Assembly (NCBI GenBank): GCA_029288195.1
Contig: JARFPR010000283.1
Span: 1 to 12,104 of the forward strand
DNA: 12,104 nt
Direction: 5' to 3'
Origin: Gammaproteobacteria bacterium
GTDB taxonomy: Bacteria; Pseudomonadota; Gammaproteobacteria; GCA-001735895
Each line of letters begins with the position of its first letter. Position 1 is the stretch's first letter. The notes below the pieces were generated by a model. That model was not told the DNA's origin and ran no database searches. It worked only from the letters and a program-made list of their open reading frames with translations. The translations under genes and the position numbers were made by a program. Positions 6,813 to 12,104 of this stretch are shown piece after piece.

Positions 6813-6841
6813 TTGTCATAGGTAAATCGAGTAGGTTAAAT
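6813..6841 (+). promoter_or_regulatory. Candidate sigma-70 promoter for the FAD oxidoreductase
   Basis: TTGTCA (6813-6818) is one base from the consensus -35, and TTAAAT (6836-6841) matches four of six -10 positions at 17-bp spacing. It would give a leader of about 130 bases before the ATG at 6978. It lies in the longest intergenic gap of the window (6743-6977), in which I see no further gene. Confidence 0.35.
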
Positions 6842-6977
6842 TTATCTCATATTGGCCCGAAGCCATAGGGAAATATCGCAGGAAGCCGATTAAATTTTTC
6901 AATTGTTGATGAACTGGAATGAGACTAGGGACAGTGTCACTTCGCGTAGAAACTTTGAGTATCAAACTGAATTCCAG

Positions 6978-8273
6978 ATGAATAGTTCGTTTTTCAGCGA
7001 CGATTTCAAGGCGCAGCCATACTGGTGGGATCAAACTCCCAGACCGGTCACGAAAACTGATGCCTTGCCCGAAAAAACCGATGTTCTGGTTATCGGTTCC
7101 GGCTATACCGGGTTGCATTGCGCGCTGCAAACCGCGAGCGCGGGACGACAGACCACGGTCATCGATGCAGAAGCCGCGGGCTGGGGTTGCAGCACGCGCA
7201 ACGGCGGCCAGATCAGCGGTGAAATAAAACCCGATTACGATACCCTTAGCCGTCGATACGGCAGCGATCGTGCCTATGCGCTGATCAAGGAAGCCCGTCA
7301 TGCGCTCGAGTGGTTAGGTGAATTTGTTGATCAACAGAACATCGATTGTGACTATCAACGCTGTGGACGCTTCCTGGCCGCGCACAGTCCGCGCCAGTTT
7401 CAGGGTCTTGTTACCTATGCGCGCAATCAGCCGCGCGGACTCGAGCAGAATTTACAGATCGTCTCTGCTAAGGATCAGGCCAGTGAGATTGATAGTTCTT
7501 ACTACCATGGCGGCCTCGTAGTCGAGCGTCATTGTTCACTCGATCCCGCCAGGTACCACTCGGGCCTGATGCGCAAGGTTCTTCGTCTTGGGGCGCAAGT
7601 CATCGGCCACTGTGCGGCGATTGCTGTCGAGCGCAGTGCCGACGGTTACAAGGTCGTCACCAGCCAGGGCACAATCCTGGCCCGGGAACTGGTGGTTGCA
7701 ACCAACGGTTACACCGGCGAGATGACACCCTGGCAGCGACGAAGAATCATTCCGATTGGGAGTTACATGCTCGCGACTGAGCCGATGGATCAGGAGCGGG
7801 CGAGTCAGTTGATGCCGCGACGCCGCGTGTTCAGTGACACCCGCAAGATCGTCGTTTATTTTAGACTTTCTCCCGATGGACGCAGTTTGTTATTTGGTGG
7901 ACGGGTTTCGGTGTTCGAGTCTGATCCCGTCAAAAGCCTGCCCGCACTGCGGCAGGAAGTGTTGCGCATATTTCCACAACTGGAAGATGTCAGGATCAGC
8001 CATACCTGGATGGGCTTTGTTGGTTACACCTTCGACCATTTGCCGCACCTCGGTGTTCATGACGGGATTCATTACGCGATGGGCTATTGTGGGTCGGGAA
8101 TCTGCCTCGCGAGTTACCTCGGAAAGCAAATTGGGCTGCAGTTACTCGGCAAGGCAGAGGGATATAGTGCCTTCAACCAACCGGATTTCCAGACTCGACC
8201 TCTCTACAGCGGCAAGCCCTGGTTCCTGTCGGCCTCGGTGCGCTACTACCAGCTGCGGGATCGCCTCGGCTGA
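6978..8273 (+). CDS. FAD-dependent amine/amino-acid oxidoreductase (DAO family)
   Basis: This 431-residue protein has the DAO fold seen in gamma-glutamylputrescine oxidase-like enzymes. It has an N-terminal YWW segment (residues 15-17), the FAD dinucleotide loop GSGYTG at 40-45, and the STRNGGQIS flavin-site motif at 72-80. Near the C-terminus, GYTFDHLPHLG and YCGSGI contact FAD in this family. Such enzymes oxidise a C-N bond of an amine or N-substituted amino acid to an imine, usually releasing hydrogen peroxide; the substrate is not readable here. The ATG at 6978 starts the conserved N-terminus. In-frame TTG (6903) and ATG (6909) codons would add a 23-25-residue tail that does not look like family sequence. 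None of these starts has a strong ribosome-binding site. The gene appears to be transcribed alone and converges on the DUF1330 gene 16 bp away. Confidence 0.85.
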   Translation: MNSSFFSDDFKAQPYWWDQTPRPVTKTDALPEKTDVLVIGSGYTGLHCALQTASAGRQTTVIDAEAAGWGCSTRNGGQISGEIKPDYDTLSRRYGSDRAYALIKEARHALEWLGEFVDQQNIDCDYQRCGRFLAAHSPRQFQGLVTYARNQPRGLEQNLQIVSAKDQASEIDSSYYHGGLVVERHCSLDPARYHSGLMRKVLRLGAQVIGHCAAIAVERSADGYKVVTSQGTILARELVVATNGYTGEMTPWQRRRIIPIGSYMLATEPMDQERASQLMPRRRVFSDTRKIVVYFRLSPDGRSLLFGGRVSVFESDPVKSLPALRQEVLRIFPQLEDVRISHTWMGFVGYTFDHLPHLGVHDGIHYAMGYCGSGICLASYLGKQIGLQLLGKAEGYSAFNQPDFQTRPLYSGKPWFLSASVRYYQLRDRLG

Positions 8274-8289
8274 TCGGAGCGGACACCTG

Positions 8290-8574
8290 TCAGTTGCCCT
8301 CGACGATGCAAAGGTCGCGCTCGGCGGCATCACGCGCGTAGGACAGTGCCTCGCGGTAGGCGTCAGAATGGTAACAACGCTCGGCATCCTCGACGCTCGG
8401 AAAACGTACCACGACATTGCGGGCACGCTCGTTACCTTCGAGCCAGACGGTGCGCGTGGCGCGTGCCAGGAATTCCCCACCATGCGCTTCAATCGCGGCA
8501 GTGGCGCGCTTGGCATACTCGCCGTAAGCGTCGGGGTCGGTGACATGAACGTGGGCAATCCAGTAGGCAGCCAT
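8290..8574 (-). CDS. DUF1330 domain protein
   Basis: The 94-residue protein is almost entirely a DUF1330 domain, a small ferredoxin-like alpha/beta barrel. It begins AAYWIAHVHVTDPDAYGEY, has a central VWLEGNERARNVVVRFPS segment, and ends with AERCYHSDAYREAL, the usual order and length for the family. The biochemical role of DUF1330 proteins is not established; structures suggest dimeric small-molecule binding or catalysis. The start is supported by GAGAGGA just upstream of the ATG. The gene is divergent from the AlkA-like gene and their promoters overlap, but no functional link is evident. Confidence 0.85.
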   Translation of the reverse strand: MAAYWIAHVHVTDPDAYGEYAKRATAAIEAHGGEFLARATRTVWLEGNERARNVVVRFPSVEDAERCYHSDAYREALSYARDAAERDLCIVEGN

Positions 8575-8609
8575 GGGGTTTCCTCTCGAACAGGTGAATT
8601 TGAAAGGAT

Positions 8610-8618
8610 TGTTATACT
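8610..8618 (+). promoter_or_regulatory. Extended -10 promoter of the AlkA-like gene, overlapping a divergent -10
   Basis: TGTTATACT is an extended -10 element (TG-N-TATACT, one mismatch to TATAAT). No good -35 lies 17 bp upstream, as is usual for extended -10 promoters. It would start transcription near 8625, about 50 bases before the GTG. On the other strand, TATAAC (8616-8611) is a plausible -10 for the DUF1330 gene, so the two would compete for the same bases. Confidence 0.45.
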
Positions 8619-8677
8619 AGAGCGGATATTGTAAGAAGGAAACTATTTTTACATGCCTGTTAAGGGTAATTTCTGTT

Positions 8678-9289
8678 GTGGATGATTCGAAAATAAAGCG
8701 CCACCTGGACGCATTGGCAAAACTCGATCCGGAGCTGCGGCGTGGCCTCAAACAGGTGCACTATCCCGCGCCGCGCATCAGGAAGCAGGGATTTGAAACC
8801 CTGCTCTCGACCATCGTCGCGCAGCAAATTTCGACCGAAGCTGCTGCTGCAATCATGCGCAGAGTGCATGTGTTGTTGCCAGTAATGGAGGCTGAAGAGG
8901 TACTTCGATTGCCCGTGGGCGCGTTGCGGGCGGCCGGTCTCTCTGCGCGCAAGGTCGAGTATGTCGAGGCTTTGGCGCGGGCGATTGTTGATAATCATTT
9001 TGACGTGACGCAGTTGCCCGGGATGGACGACCAGGCGGCAATTACGTCAATCACTTCGCTCAAAGGATTTGGCACCTGGAGCGCTGAAATTTACCTGATG
9101 TTTTCACTGCAGCGCAGCGATATTTTCCCGGCTGGGGATCTTGCCCTGCGCATAGCGCTGCAGAAGCTGAAAGGTATAGAGGAGCCCCTGAACCATAAAC
9201 AGGCCCGTGAGCTGGTCGAGCCATGGTCACCATATCGCAGTGCGGGCAGCCTGTTTTTATGGCACTACTACCGGGGTGCGCCAACCTGA
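8678..9289 (+). CDS. AlkA-like DNA-3-methyladenine glycosylase (HhH-GPD family)
   Basis: The 203-residue protein belongs to the helix-hairpin-helix GPD superfamily. The segment LLSTIVAQQIS (42-52) is the conserved helix after the N-terminus. The hairpin LKGFGTWSAE (128-137) is followed by DIFPAGDLAL, whose D154 is the expected catalytic Asp. These enzymes cut alkylated bases such as 3-methyladenine from DNA in base-excision repair. It is shorter than E. coli AlkA because it lacks that protein's N-terminal beta domain, a common arrangement in compact bacterial and yeast MAG relatives. No iron-sulfur Cys cluster is present, which argues against MutY and endonuclease III. Translation starts at GTG 8678, with AAGGG at 8662-8666; the nearby ATG at 8653 is out of frame and stops at once. 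Confidence 0.85.
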   Translation: MDDSKIKRHLDALAKLDPELRRGLKQVHYPAPRIRKQGFETLLSTIVAQQISTEAAAAIMRRVHVLLPVMEAEEVLRLPVGALRAAGLSARKVEYVEALARAIVDNHFDVTQLPGMDDQAAITSITSLKGFGTWSAEIYLMFSLQRSDIFPAGDLALRIALQKLKGIEEPLNHKQARELVEPWSPYRSAGSLFLWHYYRGAPT

Positions 9290-9308
9290 TGAACGATTGA
9301 ATCATGGC

Positions 9309-9337
9309 TTGATGAATAAGCGCATACTAATTATATT
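9309..9337 (+). promoter_or_regulatory. Candidate promoter giving a near-leaderless mRNA for the 2OG oxygenase
   Basis: TTGATG (9309-9314) and TATATT (9332-9337) are spaced by 17 bp and match four and five of six consensus positions. Transcription would start at about 9344, only two bases before the ATG at 9346. No Shine-Dalgarno sequence precedes that ATG, which is consistent with leaderless translation. Read-through from the glycosylase gene 56 bp upstream is the alternative. Confidence 0.35.
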
Positions 9338-9345
9338 GGGCCTTA

Positions 9346-10134
9346 ATGAACAAACTCGTCAATCTTGAGAAATACCCGCTGGACCGGCTTGACAGCCCTG
9401 CCGGACAGAGGCTGGTTGCGCAGTGCATCGATGATCTCGAGCATGAAGGCATGTTCACGCTTAAAGGTTTCATGCGCCGCGAGGTAATCGACGAAATATT
9501 GCCGGATCTGCTGCAGAAGTTTAAGCACGAATCTTTTTTACACAGGCGTGAACATAACATTTACTTCAGCGATGACCTGGCAGATATTCCGGCCGATCAC
9601 CCGGCGCTCGCGCGGGTTAACACCGTCAATCATACGCTTTGCGGTGATCAACTGGCGGAGCCCCTGCTTGCCATATATCGATGGTCGGGACTTACCGAAT
9701 TCCTGGCCAGGATCATGGACATACCGAAGCTGTACCCGATGGACGATCCGCTTGCCTGCGCCAATATTCTGGGTTACTACGAGGGTGAGGGTCTGAACTG
9801 GCATTTTGATCGTTCCGAATTTACAACAACCCTGCTGCTCCAGGCCCCGCAGGAAGGTGGTGAATTTCAATATCGGCAGGGATTGCGCAGCGAACAGGAT
9901 CCTAACTACGAGGCTGTCGCCAGGCTGCTGCGCGGCGAAGATAGCGAAATCGCGTCACTGAAACTGGGTGCGGGTGATCTGAATGTTTTCAAGGGCAAGA
10001 ATACGGCGCACCGGGTATCGCCACCCGTGGGCAACCTGGCCCGGTTGGTGACCGTTTTTTCTTACTACGAAACGCCCGGCAAAGTATTTTCTGACGAGGA
10101 AAACCTGGGTTTTTACGGGCGCACGAACGCTTGA
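9346..10134 (+). CDS. 2-Oxoglutarate/Fe(II)-dependent oxygenase
   Basis: The 262-residue protein has the iron triad of the 2OG-Fe(II) double-stranded beta-helix fold: H153-F-D155 in NWHFDRSEFTTTLLL and distal H222 in TAHRVSPP. R233, 11 residues on, is the likely 2-oxoglutarate anchor. GGEFQY (171-176) and the GAGDLNVFKG turn (208-217) are in the usual places. Such enzymes hydroxylate, desaturate or otherwise oxidise a small molecule while turning 2OG into succinate and CO2. Length and H-to-H spacing are close to those I recall for BesD-type amino-acid halogenases and their hydroxylase relatives. D155 is present rather than Gly or Ala, so hydroxylation rather than halogenation is expected. The substrate is unknown. 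It follows the glycosylase on the same strand but is unlike the DNA-repair oxygenase AlkB. Confidence 0.8.
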   Translation: MNKLVNLEKYPLDRLDSPAGQRLVAQCIDDLEHEGMFTLKGFMRREVIDEILPDLLQKFKHESFLHRREHNIYFSDDLADIPADHPALARVNTVNHTLCGDQLAEPLLAIYRWSGLTEFLARIMDIPKLYPMDDPLACANILGYYEGEGLNWHFDRSEFTTTLLLQAPQEGGEFQYRQGLRSEQDPNYEAVARLLRGEDSEIASLKLGAGDLNVFKGKNTAHRVSPPVGNLARLVTVFSYYETPGKVFSDEENLGFYGRTNA

Positions 10135-10163
10135 TTAAAATAGTCCGCTCACGGGGCAAGAAT

Positions 10164-10192
10164 AAAAAAAGCCGCGACTGGGGAGTCGCGGC
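10164..10192 (-). terminator. Rho-independent terminator of the nonapeptide-repeat gene
   Basis: A perfect 9-bp stem, GCCGCGACT (10171-10179) with AGTCGCGGC (10184-10192) around GGGG, is followed on the minus strand by seven T residues (10170-10164). It sits about 40 bases past the stop of the repeat-protein gene. On the plus strand no T-run follows, so it is not a good terminator for the oxygenase gene, although the hairpin may still protect that mRNA's 3' end. Confidence 0.85.
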
Positions 10193-10233
10193 CAAAAGTG
10201 GGATGGTAATCCCTTTGGAGGTAAGTCAGTAAG

Positions 10234-10815
10234 CTAGCATTTGCTACCGAACCAGGAAGGTGTCTGGTTCGGGTTCTCGGGGTCGCAAGTCTGTGCACCC
10301 ATCCATGCTGTGTAGGTGGCCGGGTTCATGTAGACCATGTAGTTCGCCGGGTTCATTGTTTCCTGGTACATCGCAGGGTCTATCATGTGCATGTATGAAG
10401 CCGGGTTTATCCAGTAAGTCATCGTTTGCGGATCCATCATGACCTGGTACGAGGCCGGATTCATCCACGCCATCATATTTTCGGGTTTGGTGAATTCCAT
10501 GTAGAACTGCGGTTGCATGAACTGGACATAGCTTTTCGGGTTCATGAATGTCATATGCATAGGGATATGGGTTTTTGGATCAATCCATTTCATCCATGCG
10601 CCCGGATGCGCGGCATTAAAAGTTAGCTCGGTCGATATAGCTGGCAATTCAGTAGCTGCCATGGCGCCCATCCAGTTGTTGGGGTCAAACCAGTTTACGT
10701 TGGTTGTAGATACGGCCGGTTTGGCTCCAGCTTCAACGGTCTGGTTGGCATTTGAAGTCAGGCTCAGAGCCAGCAGTGCCGCAGATGTCAGCGCAATTAG
10801 TTTACTTTTAATCAT
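10234..10815 (-). CDS. Secreted Met/aromatic-rich protein with nine exact 9-residue repeats (unknown function)
   Basis: I do not recognise a characterised family. The 193-residue protein starts with a Sec signal peptide (K3/K5, hydrophobic core about 6-19, likely cleavage after SNA near residue 23). After a linker with WFDP and HPGAWMKWIDP, residues 90-170 form nine consecutive 9-residue units of the form [FWMTY][MIT][NDQK]Pxx[YM]xx. Their prolines lie at 93, 102, 111, 120, 129, 138, 147, 156 and 165, without one slip. The region from 90 to 172 holds 16 methionines plus many Tyr and Trp. The tail has two cysteines (C177, C193) that could form a disulfide. DNA copies of the unit have diverged, so the periodicity is kept by selection or is old. 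Export to the periplasm or surface is likely. Copper or other metal binding through Met is one idea, but no clear ligand set is proven. AGGCGGA precedes the ATG. It appears to be transcribed alone with its own terminator. Confidence 0.85.
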   Translation of the reverse strand: MIKSKLIALTSAALLALSLTSNANQTVEAGAKPAVSTTNVNWFDPNNWMGAMAATELPAISTELTFNAAHPGAWMKWIDPKTHIPMHMTFMNPKSYVQFMQPQFYMEFTKPENMMAWMNPASYQVMMDPQTMTYWINPASYMHMIDPAMYQETMNPANYMVYMNPATYTAWMGAQTCDPENPNQTPSWFGSKC

Positions 10816-10880
10816 AAATTTTCCGCCTGTTATTAATATTGATCGAAAGAGGTTTTAAATCTGTAGTTGATTATTAACTA

Positions 10881-10906
10881 TATAAGTAAGTTCTAATATA
10901 CTTATA
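10881..10906. repeat. Perfect 8-bp inverted repeat upstream of the repeat-protein gene
   Basis: TATAAGTA (10881-10888) and TACTTATA (10899-10906) are perfect inverted arms around a 10-base spacer, in the AT-rich gap between the MATE gene and the repeat-protein gene. It lies 66-91 bp upstream of that gene's ATG and overlaps where its promoter should be; a -10-like TATAGT is read on the minus strand at 10882-10877. It could be an operator for a dimeric regulator. No regulator can be named. Confidence 0.4.
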
Positions 10907-10962
10907 AAGAGTTATGCGCTCTATCCCTATTTGGGTAGTCACAGTGAGCGGGATTCGACTGG

Positions 10963-12104
10963 CTAAGCAGACACAGGCCGAGTGAAGCGATGAAAACGCA
11001 GCGTCAGCAGGCAGGCGGCTACCGCCAGACCAGCTGCCAGGCCCCACCATAGACCCACGCCATCGAGCCCGTAGTGAAATGCGAGGATCGAGCCGCCACC
11101 GATGCCGAGAATCCAGTAACCGAAGCCCGCGATCCACAGCGGCACCAGGTTGTCTTTCATGCCTCTGAGCGCGCGTGCGGCAGCAGCCTGCAGGGCGTCG
11201 AATACCATGAACAGGGCTCCGATATAGAGGAACTGGGTCGCGAGTGTCGATACCCTGTCATATCCCGGATCGTCGGGCGAAATGAAGACCAGGATTATTT
11301 GTTCGGCAAACAGCAGCGGAACCGCGACCATGGTCGCGGTGATTCCGATCACCAGGGTCATGCCGAGAAACCCGGTTCGGCGGGCCTCCGGCAAGCTGTT
11401 TCGACCTATTGCGTGGGCCACGCGGATCATCGTTGCCTCGGCAAGCCCGAATGCAATCACGAAAGGAATGCCGATCCAGGCCACGGTAATTTCGGATGCG
11501 GCGAGAGTTTTTGCCCCGATGACTCCTGACAGGATCGAGGTGGCCATGAACAAACCGGCTTCCAGAAAAGTAAGGCCGGCCACCGGCAGGCCGAGCCAGA
11601 GAATTTCCCGGCACAGGGGCCAGTGTAGCTGCCATTTCGATCTGAAAATCCCGTAGTTACGGAACAGGGTTTTACGATAAACATGCGCTAACAGGGCGAA
11701 AAACATGAACCAGGAGACGAGGGTGGTCGCGAGTCCGGCGCCGAAAAGACCCATCGGCACCAGCCCGAATCCGCCGTAAACGAACCACAGGGTTAGCAGG
11801 TAATTCAAGCCGACGGCCGTAATCGAGATCACCAGGATCGAAACCGTTTGCGATAATACCGCAACAAAGTTGCGCAATATCGCAAACCAGAGTACTGGCA
11901 ATACCGCCCCACTCAAGCCTGTCAGGTATCCGCGCGCCAGCTCGACGACCTTTGTGTCCTGATCGGTGACGATCAACGCCAGGTCCAGGTTCCAGATAAG
12001 CAGCATTGCGGGGACACCCAGTCCGGTAGCGACGATAAAGCCCTGTCGGACCGAATTCCCCAGCTCCTTTTTTTTGCCGGCACCGAATGCCTGTGCCGCG
12101 AGCA
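10963..12104 (-). CDS. MATE-family transporter, C-terminal part (5' end outside window)
   Basis: The frame is open to the right edge of the window: the codons before the internal ATG at 12006 read LAAQAFGAGKKKELGNSVRQG. AQAFGAG...RQG is the conserved cytoplasmic loop of the first MATE half. About 379 residues are visible, out of roughly 450 usual for the family. They form about ten hydrophobic helices and the second-half block GLAEATMIRVAHAIGRN, the internal repeat of that loop. MATE proteins in the inner membrane export drugs, organic cations or metabolites in exchange for Na+ or H+. The substrate is not readable here. No convincing terminator follows: the imperfect hairpin at 10917-10950 lacks a T-run. 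Confidence 0.88.
   Translation of the reverse strand, partial: LAAQAFGAGKKKELGNSVRQGFIVATGLGVPAMLLIWNLDLALIVTDQDTKVVELARGYLTGLSGAVLPVLWFAILRNFVAVLSQTVSILVISITAVGLNYLLTLWFVYGGFGLVPMGLFGAGLATTLVSWFMFFALLAHVYRKTLFRNYGIFRSKWQLHWPLCREILWLGLPVAGLTFLEAGLFMATSILSGVIGAKTLAASEITVAWIGIPFVIAFGLAEATMIRVAHAIGRNSLPEARRTGFLGMTLVIGITATMVAVPLLFAEQIILVFISPDDPGYDRVSTLATQFLYIGALFMVFDALQAAAARALRGMKDNLVPLWIAGFGYWILGIGGGSILAFHYGLDGVGLWWGLAAGLAVAACLLTLRFHRFTRPVSA

Noticed and set aside
7834..8634. 266-codon plus-strand frame spanning the end of the FAD oxidoreductase and the DUF1330 gene
   Set aside because: It covers two well-supported genes in other frames and reads as low-information, Arg/Ser/Cys-rich sequence.
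9346..10134. AlkB-type DNA repair oxygenase, suggested by the neighbouring AlkA-like gene
   Set aside because: Sequence around the HxD and distal His, and the C-terminal arginine pattern, do not fit AlkB; the proximity is not evidence of shared function.
9346..10134. Fe(II)/2OG halogenase
   Set aside because: The iron-binding Asp (D155) is intact, whereas halogenases of this fold carry Gly or Ala there.
10260..10560. CRISPR-like regular repeats in the repeat-protein gene
   Set aside because: The 27-bp periodicity is coding: it follows codons for the 9-residue unit, with no spacers and no cas genes.
10917..10950. Terminator for the MATE gene
   Set aside because: CGCTC/GAGCG and CTATCCC/GGGTAG can pair, but the stem is imperfect and no T-run follows on the minus strand.

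Overview
The window looks like the chromosome of a free-living marine proteobacterium, most likely a gammaproteobacterium. It has moderate GC, dense genes, no tRNA or rRNA, no insertion sequence and no CRISPR array. The lifestyle signal is a gene that matches the DMSP lyase DddP at every published active-site position, next to a dimethylglycine/sarcosine dehydrogenase-type flavoenzyme. DMSP and glycine-betaine breakdown products are typical marine osmolyte substrates. The taxonomic guess is inference; nothing here fixes the species.

Positions 1-5825 hold a plus-strand gene run that enters from the left. It contains the 3' end of an FAD/NAD(P)-type oxidoreductase (1-351), a 100-bp spacer with a strong hairpin and a duplicated copy of the next gene's start, a DAO-GCV_T flavoenzyme (452-2872), dddP (2875-4206), and a phosphonate monoester hydrolase/sulfatase-family enzyme (4253-5782). 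A rho-independent terminator (5800-5825) closes the run. The 2-nt gap between the flavoenzyme and dddP and the 46-nt gap to the hydrolase argue for one transcript. A working inference is catabolism of methylated osmolytes: the flavoenzyme strips N-methyl groups to a folate carrier, DddP cleaves DMSP to DMS plus acrylate, and the hydrolase may release the organic part of a sulfate, phosphonate or phosphodiester.

Positions 5834-6742 (minus) encode a REC-HATPase response regulator whose only workable start is a TTG beside a hairpin. From a shared upstream region, 6978-8273 (plus) encodes a second FAD-dependent amine/amino-acid oxidoreductase. A DUF1330 protein (minus, 8290-8574) and an AlkA-like DNA glycosylase (plus, 8678-9289) are divergent and share overlapping -10 elements. 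A 2-oxoglutarate/Fe(II) oxygenase (9346-10134) follows.

Positions 10164-12104 are minus strand. They hold a small secreted protein built of nine exact 9-residue Met/aromatic/Pro repeats, with its own terminator, and the C-terminal part of a MATE-family transporter that runs off the right end. The repeat protein is the most novel-looking gene here. The duplicated start upstream of the flavoenzyme is the most unusual DNA structure. No intergenic stretch exceeds 300 bases; the longest (6743-6977) holds a candidate promoter and a hairpin.
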